A DNA stretch of 64,000 nucleotides from Accumulibacter sp. Lineage in GTDB: Bacteria > Pseudomonadota > Gammaproteobacteria > Burkholderiales > Rhodocyclaceae. The stretch lies in the NCBI RefSeq assembly GCF_023806635.1, contig NZ_JAMTDQ010000041.1:1-64000 (forward strand), in the 5' to 3' direction. Shown here piece after piece: positions 19,549-27,608 of this stretch. The notes beneath the pieces were generated by a model. That model searched no databases and was not told the DNA's origin. It worked only from the letters and a program-made list of their open reading frames with translations. Numbering within the stretch: position 1 is the stretch's first letter; every line of letters begins with the position of its first letter. A program made the translations under genes and the position numbers.

Positions 19549-19564
19549 TGGCCTGTTTCTTGCT
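19549..19564 (+). promoter_or_regulatory. Sigma-54 (-24/-12) promoter of PEP-CTERM gene 1
   Basis: TGGCCTGTTTCTTGCT fits the RpoN consensus TGGCAC-N5-TTGCT, with the required GG-N10-GC spacing. The start codon follows about 50 bases later with an AGGAGA ribosome site. RpoN with PrsK/PrsR control is known for PEP-CTERM genes in related bacteria. Confidence 0.8.
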
Positions 19565-19613
19565 TCGTCGATAACGCATACTTATCGATGCGACCACCTC
19601 AGGAGAAATTTCA

Positions 19614-20639
19614 ATGAAGGCTTCCAGAATCAAACTGCTCTCCGCAGCCGTGGCTGTGGGATTGGCGCCGGCGGTCGTGCACGCAGCGCCGGTGAAGGTC
19701 AACTTCTACAACGATGGCGTCACGGCTGCCGGCGTTGCCCAGTTCGACTGGGCGCCAGCGAACGTGATGGCGCAAGGCGGCAACCAGGCTTTCGCCAACT
19801 GGCTCAACTCCGGTGGCGCTTGCCCGAACAACGGATGTGACTTCACGGTCTACGCCCAGGGCCGCCTGCGCGGCCTTGCCAACAGCGCCAACGCCGCCAT
19901 CCCGACGCCCGGACTGGATGTCGGGTACGAGGTGACCTTCATGATGGCGTTCCAGGAGCGCGTCACCACTGGTATCTCGGCTGGTGGCAACAACGTCGCT
20001 CTCTTCAGCTTCCTGCCGGGCGGCACCAACTACTTCAAGATGTATTACGACACCCTCGGTGGTGGCACGGTGAAGTCGAACGACCTCGCGGGTACCGGCT
20101 TCCATGATGGCGATCTCGTCTTCGACGGAACCGTGGCGCCACAGGGCGCCTTCGTCTCGAACTTCGCGACCACTGCGAACATCACGCCGATTGGCGGCGC
20201 CAATTCGACCACGCCTCCGGCGTGGGGTGCCCAGACGACGGTCAACGGTGCTGGCGCGAGTTCAGCGCTCAACCTTGCGGCCACCGGCGGGCAGACGACT
20301 CCCGAAGGCGATGCCTTCTTCCCGAACTTCCAGATCACCTCGTTCCTGATGGACAACATCAGCCAGAATCTGCCCTTCACCACTGTCGACCCGGCACTGC
20401 AGTTCGATGACGTGATGAACAATGCCATCTTCGCCACCCCGGCGCAGATCGGCCTGTTGAACGGCGGCACGAGTTTCGACCCCCTCAGCGGCCAGTGGCG
20501 CGTCTCCGGCCCGTCGATCATCTTCCAGACGGACCCGAACGGCCCGATCAATGGCCGCGACCTTCCCGAGCCGGCCTCAATCCTGCTCCTCGGCATGGGT
20601 CTGGCAGCTCTGCGGGCGAACCGCAAGCGCGAGTCCTGA
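19614..20639 (+). CDS. PEP-CTERM sorting domain protein, paralogue 1
   Basis: A 341-residue exported protein. A signal peptide covers residues 1-24 (SAAVAVGLAPAVVHA then AP). The C-terminus LPEPASILLLGMGLAALRAN with a basic tail is a classic PEP-CTERM sorting signal: Pro-Glu-Pro, membrane helix, Arg/Lys end. Exosortase would cleave it and release or anchor the protein at the outer surface. The middle is rich in Asn, Gly, Thr and Phe, with a close cysteine pair (CPNNGC) and no enzyme motif. It is a tandem duplicate of the next gene. Transcription is very likely from the sigma-54 promoter just upstream. A matrix or floc-related role is plausible but unproven. Confidence 0.92.
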   Translation: MKASRIKLLSAAVAVGLAPAVVHAAPVKVNFYNDGVTAAGVAQFDWAPANVMAQGGNQAFANWLNSGGACPNNGCDFTVYAQGRLRGLANSANAAIPTPGLDVGYEVTFMMAFQERVTTGISAGGNNVALFSFLPGGTNYFKMYYDTLGGGTVKSNDLAGTGFHDGDLVFDGTVAPQGAFVSNFATTANITPIGGANSTTPPAWGAQTTVNGAGASSALNLAATGGQTTPEGDAFFPNFQITSFLMDNISQNLPFTTVDPALQFDDVMNNAIFATPAQIGLLNGGTSFDPLSGQWRVSGPSIIFQTDPNGPINGRDLPEPASILLLGMGLAALRANRKRES

Positions 20640-20658
20640 GCCGCCGTACGCAACGCGG

Positions 20659-20686
20659 CTGGCGACGCCCCACGGGGCGTCGCCAG
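20659..20686 (+). terminator. Perfect 13-bp inverted repeat after PEP-CTERM gene 1
   Basis: CTGGCGACGCCCC and its exact complement separated by two bases, 19 bases after the stop codon. There is no T-run, so it may act as a Rho-assisted or attenuating hairpin or as an mRNA 3' stabiliser. Confidence 0.5.
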
Positions 20687-20833
20687 AGATGCGGGCACGG
20701 CCGCCGTCCTCGTTTCCCCTCCCACCTTCGGAAGCGTGGCCGAAGACCGGGCGTCACCGCTGTGTTGCTGGCGCGGCAGTGATCCAGTCGGGCTCGCGGC
20801 TGCCGATTGAGCCTGCGGTCACCCCACGGAAAG

Positions 20834-20851
20834 TGTCGGAATTTTTTACAC
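20834..20851 (+). promoter_or_regulatory. Shared 18-bp upstream element, copy 2 (candidate activator site)
   Basis: TGTCGGAATTTTTTACAC, 97 bases before the sigma-54 promoter of the second PEP-CTERM gene. Relative to copy 1 the spacing differs by 12 bases, close to one helical turn, so a bound activator would face the polymerase in the same way. Confidence 0.55.
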
Positions 20852-20948
20852 GCGCCCCTGAGGACGCCCTGCCGGGTTCCCTAGAGAAGCCCGAAAAATA
20901 GTTTTTCTTGCCGTTAAATCAAATTGTTGTTGAATTCATGCCGAGATG

Positions 20949-20964
20949 TGGCCCGATCCTTGCT
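20949..20964 (+). promoter_or_regulatory. Sigma-54 (-24/-12) promoter of PEP-CTERM gene 2
   Basis: TGGCCCGATCCTTGCT matches TGGCAC-N5-TTGCT with correct GG-N10-GC spacing, 51 bases before the start codon. Same arrangement as the first paralogue. Confidence 0.8.
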
Positions 20965-21015
20965 AGATGGGACTGCGCACGCGACAGCTGCGACAATCAT
21001 TGGGAGAAAATCGTC

Positions 21016-22038
21016 ATGACTGTTTCCAAGGTAAAACTTCTTTCCGCAGCGGTCGCTGTGGGCCTGTTGCCGGCGGCCGCGCAGGCCGCGCCGGTGAACG
21101 TAAACTTCTACAACGATGGTGTCTCGGCCACCGGCGTTGCCCAGTTCGACTGGGCTCCGTCGAACGTGATGGCTCAGGGCGGCAACCAGGCTTTCGCCAA
21201 CTGGGTCAACTCCGGTGGCGCCTGCCCGGCCAACAGCTGCGACTTCACGGTCTACGCCCAGGGCCGCCTGCGCGGCCTCGCCAATAGCGCCAACGGCGCG
21301 ATTGCGACACCAGGGCTCGACTCGGCTTACGAAGTCACCTTCGTGACCGCTTTCCAGGAGCGCATCACGACCGCGGTCTCCGCGGGCGGTGCCAACGTCG
21401 CGCTGTTGAGCTTCCTGCCAGGGGGCACGAACTACTTCAAGATGTACTATGACACCTTGGGTGGTGGCACCGTGCAGTCGAACGACCTGGCGGGCACGGG
21501 CTTCCATGATGGAGACAAGGTGTTCGACGGCACCGTCGGCCCGCAGGGTGGCTTCATCTCCAGTTTTTCCACCACTGGCTTGGTCGCTCCGATCGGCGGT
21601 GCGAACGCGACGACGCCTCCGGCGTGGGCCGGTCAGACCTCCGTCACGGGTGCCGGTGCCAGTTCCGCCCTCAACCTCGCGGTTACCGGCGGGCAGACGA
21701 CACCCGAAGGTGATGCTTTCTTCCCGAATTTCCTGATCACCTCGTTCCTGCTCGACAACATCAGCCAGAACCTGCCCTTCACGACCGTTGATCCGGCACT
21801 GCAGTTCGACGACGTCATGAACAACGTCGTTTATGCCACCCCGGCTCAGATCGGTCCAGTGAATGGCGGTTCGTCCTTCATTCCCGGCGTTGGCCTCGTC
21901 GCTTCCGGTCCGTCGATCATCTTCCAGACCGATCCGAATGGCCCGATCGATGGCCGCAGTCTTCCCGAACCGGGCTCGCTGCTGCTCCTCGGCATGGGCC
22001 TCGCGGCCCTTCGCGCGGGCAAGAGCAGAAAGGCCTGA
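21016..22038 (+). CDS. PEP-CTERM sorting domain protein, paralogue 2
   Basis: A 340-residue exported protein nearly co-linear with the preceding paralogue: same signal peptide type (SAAVAVGLLPAAAQA then AP), same cysteine pair (CPANSC), and the shared blocks FLPGGTNYFKMYYDTLGGGT and NISQNLPFTTVDPALQFDD. It ends LPEPGSLLLLGMGLAALRAG plus a basic tail, the PEP-CTERM signal. The ATG at 21016, after GGGAGAAAATCGTC, begins the signal peptide; a longer in-frame extension to 20908 would run through the promoter and is rejected. It has its own sigma-54 promoter and a strong terminator, so the two copies are separate transcription units kept under the same control. Confidence 0.92.
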   Translation: MTVSKVKLLSAAVAVGLLPAAAQAAPVNVNFYNDGVSATGVAQFDWAPSNVMAQGGNQAFANWVNSGGACPANSCDFTVYAQGRLRGLANSANGAIATPGLDSAYEVTFVTAFQERITTAVSAGGANVALLSFLPGGTNYFKMYYDTLGGGTVQSNDLAGTGFHDGDKVFDGTVGPQGGFISSFSTTGLVAPIGGANATTPPAWAGQTSVTGAGASSALNLAVTGGQTTPEGDAFFPNFLITSFLLDNISQNLPFTTVDPALQFDDVMNNVVYATPAQIGPVNGGSSFIPGVGLVASGPSIIFQTDPNGPIDGRSLPEPGSLLLLGMGLAALRAGKSRKA

Positions 22039-22067
22039 CAGCGCGATGGCGTTGCTGCCAAGCAAGG

Positions 22068-22096
22068 CGGGGGCCATCAGGCCCCCGTTTTTTTTT
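22068..22096 (+). terminator. Intrinsic terminator after PEP-CTERM gene 2
   Basis: An 8-bp perfect stem (CGGGGGCC / GGCCCCCG) with loop ATCA, followed by nine T residues, 30 bases after the stop codon. Textbook Rho-independent terminator. Confidence 0.95.
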
Positions 22097-22246
22097 CGCC
22101 AAGCGGCACCGACTGCCCGCTGCTGATGTCCTGCCTGCGCTGCTGCCACTGGCGGCCGGCAATCGGATCGGTGATAATGCGCCGGGCTCTTGGGCGGCGG
22201 GACCGAGCGGACATCGGGAAGTCGTCGCGCAGCGGGGAGGGACGGC

Positions 22247-23386
22247 ATGCGGATATTGATCACCGGCGGTGCAGGATTCATCGGCTCGCACACGGCCGCA
22301 GTTCTGGTACGGCGCGGTCACGCGGTGCGGATACTGGATTGCCTCGACCCGCAGATTCACGGCCCAGGGGCTGCGTTCCCCGCGCACTTGCGCGACTTGG
22401 GTATCGAACTCCTGCATGGTGACGTGAGCTGTCTCGATACGGTGTCTACCGCCCTGCATGGGGTCGACGCCGTTTATCACCTTGCCGCCTTGACCGGCGT
22501 CGGTCAGAGCATGTACGACATGCGCAGCTACGTGGCAACGAACAATGGGGGTACTGCGACGCTGATTGAGGCGATCATCCGGACGGGAGCCCGGCTCAGG
22601 CGCCTCGTGGTCGCATCGTCGCGCGCCGTGTATGGCGAGGGGACGCATCGCTGCCGCGAACACGGTCTGCAACTGGCTCCGCCAAGAACCAGGAGTGATC
22701 TGGAGAACGGCTTGTTCGACGTGCGCTGTCCGCTGTGCGGTCAGCCGATGCATTCCGTGGCGACCGCAGAGGAGCGGGTGCTGATGCCGGTTTCCCTGTA
22801 CGCGTGGACCAAGAGACATCAGGAGGACTACGGACAGTACGCCGCCCAGGTCTTCGGTCTGCCAGTCACCATCCTGCGCTACTTCAACGTCTTTGGTTCG
22901 CGGCAATCATTGACCAATCCGTACACGGGAATCGTTTCGATCTTCTACAACCGGCTGGCGCTGGGGCTGCCGATATCGCTTTATGAACATGGCCAGCCTG
23001 GTCGGGACTTCGTTCATGTCTCCGATGTGGCGCGGGCCAATTGGCTCGCACTTGAAGCGGATGTAGAGCCGGGAACGGCGATCAACATCGGCACCGGCAG
23101 CGAATGCCGGGTTGTCGATGTGGCGCAAGCACTGGCCAAAGCCTGCGGCACGACGGCAACGCTCCTCGATACGGCTGAGTTCCGGGTTGGCGACATTCAC
23201 TCATGTTTCGCTGACCTCGAACGAGCCACCACGCTTCTCGGCTACGTACCGCAGGTCGATCTGGACGCTGGGATGCAGGAGTTCGTCGCTTGGGCAAGGC
23301 TGCAGACTGGCAGCGATGGCTACGACAGGACGGTGGCCGAACTTGCCCGCTTTGGCCTCTTTGGCAAGCCCGGCAAGGAGTCATGA
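22247..23386 (+). CDS. NAD-dependent sugar epimerase, dTDP-L-rhamnose 4-epimerase-like
   Basis: A 379-residue short-chain dehydrogenase/reductase. The NAD-binding motif GGAGFIGS is at residues 7-14 and the catalytic YAWTK (Y-x3-K) in the middle. Between the active-site serine region and YAWTK is an insertion with HRCREHG and VRCPLCGQPM. This cysteine-containing insert is characteristic of the dTDP-L-rhamnose 4-epimerase (WbiB-like) branch rather than plain UDP-glucose 4-epimerases. It would supply an unusual 6-deoxyhexose for surface glycans. It overlaps the following glycosyltransferase by four bases (ATGA), so the two act together. A GGGGAGGGA ribosome site lies just upstream. Confidence 0.82.
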   Translation: MRILITGGAGFIGSHTAAVLVRRGHAVRILDCLDPQIHGPGAAFPAHLRDLGIELLHGDVSCLDTVSTALHGVDAVYHLAALTGVGQSMYDMRSYVATNNGGTATLIEAIIRTGARLRRLVVASSRAVYGEGTHRCREHGLQLAPPRTRSDLENGLFDVRCPLCGQPMHSVATAEERVLMPVSLYAWTKRHQEDYGQYAAQVFGLPVTILRYFNVFGSRQSLTNPYTGIVSIFYNRLALGLPISLYEHGQPGRDFVHVSDVARANWLALEADVEPGTAINIGTGSECRVVDVAQALAKACGTTATLLDTAEFRVGDIHSCFADLERATTLLGYVPQVDLDAGMQEFVAWARLQTGSDGYDRTVAELARFGLFGKPGKES

Positions 23387-24609
23387 CCTCGCTCTCCGGA
23401 CGCCGTCGGCGCGTCCTTTTCTTTTCCGAAACCGTATCGCTGGCCCATCTGGCGCGTCCTCTGGTGCTCGCCCAGGCTCTCGATCCGCAGCTTTACGAGG
23501 TGCAGTTTGCCGCCGGCGAGTCGTTCGCGTTCGCCTTGGCTGGCACCGGCTTTGCCTGTCATCCGATCGAGAGCATGAGCCCAGGGGAATTCATGCAGAG
23601 ACTGGCGCGTGGCGCCCCGCTGTTCGAACGAAGCCGGCTGGAGCGCTATGTCGCCGAGGATCTGCGAATCATCGAAAAGAATCAACCGGACCTGATCGTC
23701 GGCGACTTTCGCGTCTCGCTGGCCGTCAGTGCGCGACTGGCGGGAAAGACTTATGTGACCATCAGCAACGCGCACTGGAGCCCCTACGCCAGTCATCCGG
23801 GATTCCCCTTGCCGGAACACATCTCTGCACGCCTGCTCGGCGTCAGGCTGGCCAGCACCCTGTTCAGGAAGCTGCAGCCGATCATCTTTGCCCGGCATGC
23901 GCGCCCGCTGAACGCCGTGCGCGAGAAGCACGGTCTGCCTGCGGTAGCCGATCTTCGGCAGGTCTATACCGATGGCGATCATACCTGGTATGCCGACATC
24001 CCAACCCTTGCGCCGACTGTCGGGCTGCCGCCGACACACGCATATCTGGGACCGATCATCTGGTCGCCCGAAATCGATCCGCCGCCTTGGTGGCATGAGT
24101 TGCGGTGCGATCGGCCGCTGGTGTACCTGAACGTCGGCTCGACCGGGCAGCTCGACGTCCTGCCGGTCGCGATGCAGGCACTGCAGGAAATGCAACTCGG
24201 CGTGATGGTGGCAACCGCCGGGCGCAAGGTGCAGCTGCCTACCGGCAACGGTGCGTGGGTTGCCGACTACCTGCCGGGCACCCTTGCTGCGGCGCGATCC
24301 GCCCTGATGATCTGCAACGGCGGCAGTGCATCAGTTTACCAGGCTCTCGATCAGGGCTGCCCCGTCATCGGGATTCCGTCGAACATGGACCAGTATCTGA
24401 CGATGCAGCAGGTCGAGCACGCTGGTTGCGGCATCAGCCTGCGCTCCGGAACGGTGACCGCTGCGGCGATCAGGGCCAGCGTCGCACGCATCCTCGGCGA
24501 AGCGGTCTGGCGGGCACGAGCGACCGCCGCCGCCACGGAGATTCGCCAGTTCGACGCCCGTATGCGTTTTCGCAGTCTGGTGTCCGATCTGCTGCGCAGC
24601 GGGTCCTGA
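23383..24609 (+). CDS. Family 1 glycosyltransferase (UGT/MGT-like)
   Basis: A 408-residue cytoplasmic GT-B enzyme. The N-terminal half has a Rossmann start (RRRVLFFSETVSLAHLARPL), and the C-terminal half carries PLVYLNVGSTG and the nucleotide-sugar-binding region MICNGGSASVYQALDQGCPV followed by MDQYLTMQQVE, matching the H/N-G-G-x3-x2-E/QAL and D-Q motifs of family 1 enzymes. These often glycosylate lipids or natural products rather than long polysaccharides. Its translational coupling to a rhamnose epimerase suggests transfer of that sugar; the acceptor is unknown. No intrinsic terminator is visible in the 118 bases to the next, convergent, gene. Confidence 0.85.
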   Translation: MTSLSGRRRRVLFFSETVSLAHLARPLVLAQALDPQLYEVQFAAGESFAFALAGTGFACHPIESMSPGEFMQRLARGAPLFERSRLERYVAEDLRIIEKNQPDLIVGDFRVSLAVSARLAGKTYVTISNAHWSPYASHPGFPLPEHISARLLGVRLASTLFRKLQPIIFARHARPLNAVREKHGLPAVADLRQVYTDGDHTWYADIPTLAPTVGLPPTHAYLGPIIWSPEIDPPPWWHELRCDRPLVYLNVGSTGQLDVLPVAMQALQEMQLGVMVATAGRKVQLPTGNGAWVADYLPGTLAAARSALMICNGGSASVYQALDQGCPVIGIPSNMDQYLTMQQVEHAGCGISLRSGTVTAAAIRASVARILGEAVWRARATAAATEIRQFDARMRFRSLVSDLLRSGS

Positions 24610-24727
24610 ACTGGAGGTGTGCGGAACCCGTGAAGAAATCTGCGCGAGTGGGGCGCGTTGCCGGGGCAGATGGGGCAGGACGAGGCCCGATCATGCCTGG
24701 CGCGCAGTCGATCTCGGCAGCGCGGCG

Positions 24728-25801
24728 CTAGCCGGCTCGGACCAGAAGTTTGTCCAGCGGCAGCCGCAGCGAGCGCGCCCTGGCAGCCGAGCCAAAGCCA
24801 AGTCGGCCCATGAAGATCGCTCGTCCTGCGTGCTCCACGCCAATCGTCTCCTGCAGCCGGGCGGTGAGTTGCACGGCCTGGCCCCACAATGCAGGCGCCA
24901 CCGAGAATCGCACACCGGCGCGAACATAGGCGGCAAACACCAGCGGCGTGTAGGCGGGTTGAAGCTGCAGGCCGTGATGTGTGGCCGTAAGCCAGAATCG
25001 CTGGACTTTCCGGCCGCCTGCAACGAAATGCTCGACAGCCTGCGGCTCGTCCCGGGCCACGATGACGAAATGCGCAGCGCAGGCCAGTGCCGGAATCAGG
25101 TCAAGCTGAATCCGGGGCGCCAGCGTGCCCGCCATGAAGCGATTCAGAAAGTCGACTCGCCCCCAACTCTGCATGGCCCATCTCATTGCCCGCGTCGTGA
25201 CCGGGTCGAGGCCGAGCGCCTGGTCGGGAATGCGGTCTTCGGAGAACCGCGCGCCCCATTCGATGATGTCGCGGTGCACCGGGTACGCCTCCGGCATCGT
25301 CAGCCTGATCTGCGCATTGGCAAACAGCAGTCGGGCCATTCGCAGACGATCCGCGAAGCATTCCAGCCACAAGACGCTGTGATCCGGCCCGACGGCAGCC
25401 TCGAGCGCCGATTTCTGTTCGGCTCGCAATGGCCTGGTGCTCAGTGGGCGACGCTGGACGCTGCGCACCCGGATCGAATCCATCAACGGGTCGGCGCGGA
25501 CCCCGGCGCCCGCCTGCAAATGGACGTCGAACGTGGGCCGCGTGTCGGGCAGGTGCATGCGTCTTTGCACCGAGACCACGAATCCGGAGCCACTGGCGGC
25601 GATGGTGATGGTTTCGAGGAGAGCGCCGAGCGATACCTGACTGGCGCGTCCAGAAAAATCATAGACGCAATGATCACGGGTGTCGAAACCATGGATCACG
25701 GCATGCTCTGGCCCCACCAGCTCAAAGCGCCAAGGCTGGGTATTGTCGCCGCTGGGCGCCCAGCGCGCGAAATCGAGGATATCGGCGAGTGCGCCCATCA
25801 A
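24728..25801 (-). CDS. Nitroreductase-family protein (Acg/MoeY-like)
   Basis: A 357-residue flavin-fold protein. The N-terminal ILDFARWAPSGDNTQPWRFE (A-P-S-x2-N-x-Q-P-W) is the nitroreductase FMN-binding signature, and the remaining fold is the long two-lobed type seen in Acg and in the C-terminal half of actinobacterial MoeY. The actual substrate is unknown; some relatives store FMN or act with E1-like enzymes. It is 153 bases downstream of a ThiF-type gene on the same strand. In MoeY the two activities are fused in one chain, which strengthens the idea that they work together here. Confidence 0.8.
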   Translation of the reverse strand: MMGALADILDFARWAPSGDNTQPWRFELVGPEHAVIHGFDTRDHCVYDFSGRASQVSLGALLETITIAASGSGFVVSVQRRMHLPDTRPTFDVHLQAGAGVRADPLMDSIRVRSVQRRPLSTRPLRAEQKSALEAAVGPDHSVLWLECFADRLRMARLLFANAQIRLTMPEAYPVHRDIIEWGARFSEDRIPDQALGLDPVTTRAMRWAMQSWGRVDFLNRFMAGTLAPRIQLDLIPALACAAHFVIVARDEPQAVEHFVAGGRKVQRFWLTATHHGLQLQPAYTPLVFAAYVRAGVRFSVAPALWGQAVQLTARLQETIGVEHAGRAIFMGRLGFGSAARARSLRLPLDKLLVRAG

Positions 25802-25890
25802 CAGCCCCTCAGAGGTAGTGAATCAATCCACTGCGCGAGCGATCCGCGGCGTTGCTCAGTCGCTCACGCCTCGTCTATCGATCTGACATG

Positions 25891-25952
25891 TCCCGTCGTT
25901 CGCTCGCTCGCGCCTTGCATCCCGGCCTGCTCGCGACGACTTCTTCACGAGC
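25891..25952 (-). repeat. Dispersed repeat, copy 1 (after the E1-like gene)
   Basis: About 62 bases closely similar to 60291-60352, with 16 identical core bases (GGCCTGCTCGCGACGA) and one single-base gap. It lies immediately after the stop of the leftward E1-like gene. Probably a repeated 3' element of this genome; function unknown. Confidence 0.55.
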
Positions 25953-25954
25953 CC

Positions 25955-26812
25955 TCAACCCGAACGCCGCCGCCCAAGAGCGATCATCAACCGCAGGATC
26001 GGGTTGGCGTTGCCGCCCGGGCGCCAAGTAGTGACCGCCCTGTTGCGATAGGCGTCGAAATGCACGCCCCGTGGGGCGGCAATGATCTTCCCGCGACCGA
26101 GCAGGATCTTCAGCGCCTCGCTCGCCGCGACGCCGGCGCAGAGCGAACAGCCCATCGGCGTCGAAGGGCCCCGACGCCCCTTGAAGTCGATGGTGCTCGG
26201 ATCGACGAGATAGCTCTGCTGCAAGCGTGCCGGAGCCAGTCCGACAAAGAACCGCAGCCCCATTTCCTCTTCCGAGCAACCGTTCCAGCGGAAGTACTGT
26301 TCGAAGGTCATCCCTCCGGGCATGAAGTTGAGCAGGGCAGCTCCCATGCCGAGTGGCGCCACCGTGATCGCCGGCAGGCCGTGTCGGGCACAGCCGTCGA
26401 AAACGGCCTTGCGTGCGGCAAAGGCGTAGAAGTCGAGACCGTCCACGTAAACGTCAACGCCGCGCAGGAACTCGTCGACGTTGTCATCGTGAACCCCCTG
26501 ATCGAAAGTCTCAAACTCGATTTCGGGATTGATGTCGTGCGCCAGCGCAATCAGCACATCCACCTTGCGTCTGCCCAGGGTGCTCATCGTCGCGCCGGCC
26601 TGCCGATTGAAGTTGGCCAGATCGAAGCGGTCGAAGTCAGCAACATGGAAACGCCCAACCCCCAGGCGAGCCAGTGTCAGCAGATGTGATCCGCCGACCC
26701 CTCCGAGGCCGGCGATGGCGACACGCTTGCCGCGCAGGAGTTGCTGCTCGGCACGCGTCAGCCAGCCAATATTTCGTGAGAAAGCCTCTTCGTAGTCGAA
26801 TTCCTTGCTCAC
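25955..26812 (-). CDS. ThiF/MoeB-family E1-like adenylyltransferase
   Basis: A 285-residue E1-like enzyme. The nucleotide motif GLGGVG is at residues 35-40 and DFDRFDLANFNRQ at 59-71, giving the conserved Asp, Asn, Arg and Gln of ATP binding and adenylation. Only one CxxC (Cys222-Cys225) is seen, so the usual four-cysteine zinc site looks incomplete. Enzymes of this kind adenylate the C-terminus of a ubiquitin-like or peptide substrate. No such substrate is encoded nearby; the nearest ubiquitin-like domain in the window is in the Mut7-C protein near 55.9 kb. The GTG at 26812 is chosen; a frame extension further upstream has no similarity. Confidence 0.83.
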   Translation of the reverse strand: MSKEFDYEEAFSRNIGWLTRAEQQLLRGKRVAIAGLGGVGGSHLLTLARLGVGRFHVADFDRFDLANFNRQAGATMSTLGRRKVDVLIALAHDINPEIEFETFDQGVHDDNVDEFLRGVDVYVDGLDFYAFAARKAVFDGCARHGLPAITVAPLGMGAALLNFMPGGMTFEQYFRWNGCSEEEMGLRFFVGLAPARLQQSYLVDPSTIDFKGRRGPSTPMGCSLCAGVAASEALKILLGRGKIIAAPRGVHFDAYRNRAVTTWRPGGNANPILRLMIALGRRRSG

Positions 26813-26999
26813 TGCCTGAGCGGCCCCTCTTTCCCCGGGAAGAGCCGGCACTCTAGCACCATTGACCGAGGATGAAAACCAGGAAGCCGGCCGCCCCGGC
26901 CGCCGTGCACCACCGGCGGTCGAAACATGCGGCAAACGACCCGAACACAGGGTACCATTGCCTCGCCCCCGCCACTGACCCAGCGAAGAGGATCGCGTA

Positions 27000-27554
27000 A
27001 TGATCGTAACCCCCACCGGCATCGCAGACGTGCTGCTCATCGAACCCAGGGTGTTCGCCGACCAGCGCGGGCACTTTTTCGAGAGCTTCAACGCACGCGC
27101 CTTCGCCGAGGCTACGGGCCTCGCCGTCGAGTTCGTGCAGGACAATCAATCGCTGTCGACGCGCGGCGTGCTGCGTGGGCTGCATTACCAGCTTCCTCCG
27201 AAAGCGCAGGGCAAGCTGGTTCGGGTCGTGCACGGGGCCGTCTTCGACGTCACAGTCGACCTGCGCCACGGATCGGCGACCTTTGGCCGCTGGGAAGGGC
27301 ATCGGCTGAGCGCAGAAAACAGGAAACAGCTCTGGATTCCAGCGGGCCTGGCGCACGGTTTCCTGGTGCTGTCGGAGACCGCCGAGTTCCTCTACAAGAC
27401 GACCGACTACTACTCGCCGGAGCACGAACGAGCCCTGCTCTGGAACGATCCGCAGCTCGGCATCGAATGGCCGCTGCAGGGCAATCCGGTCGTCGCCGCC
27501 AAGGATGCCGCAGCACCGCCGCTGAGCGGAGCAGAGCCTTTCCCGTCTGGCTGA
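27000..27554 (+). CDS. rfbC: dTDP-4-dehydrorhamnose 3,5-epimerase
   Basis: A 184-residue cupin-fold RmlC. It converts dTDP-4-keto-6-deoxyglucose to dTDP-4-keto-L-rhamnose. Clear family blocks: FFESFNARAF, GVLRGLHYQLPPKAQGKLVR (active-site His), VDLRHGSATFG, the catalytic Tyr region FLYKTTDYYSPEHE, and AKDAAAPPL at the end. The start follows an AGAGGA ribosome site. It stands alone here; rmlA, B and D are not in the window, yet a likely dTDP-L-rhamnose 4-epimerase lies 3.6 kb upstream, so the two may serve one glycan. Confidence 0.93.
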   Translation: MIVTPTGIADVLLIEPRVFADQRGHFFESFNARAFAEATGLAVEFVQDNQSLSTRGVLRGLHYQLPPKAQGKLVRVVHGAVFDVTVDLRHGSATFGRWEGHRLSAENRKQLWIPAGLAHGFLVLSETAEFLYKTTDYYSPEHERALLWNDPQLGIEWPLQGNPVVAAKDAAAPPLSGAEPFPSG

Positions 27555-27608
27555 GCGCTGCTCTCGCCAGCAGCCCGACGGCGACGTAGCGGCCGGCCCG
27601 CTCTCCGG

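Noticed and set aside
20908-21015. N-terminal extension of PEP-CTERM paralogue 2 to base 20908
   Set aside because: It would overlap the sigma-54 promoter, and the signal peptide begins at 21016 after a ribosome site.
24617-26689. 690-codon open frame on the + strand
   Set aside because: Antisense to the nitroreductase and E1-like genes, whose motifs are clear on the - strand.
26813-27145. Longer N-terminus for the E1-like protein
   Set aside because: The upstream in-frame stretch overlaps the rfbC promoter and start on the other strand and shows no similarity to E1 proteins.
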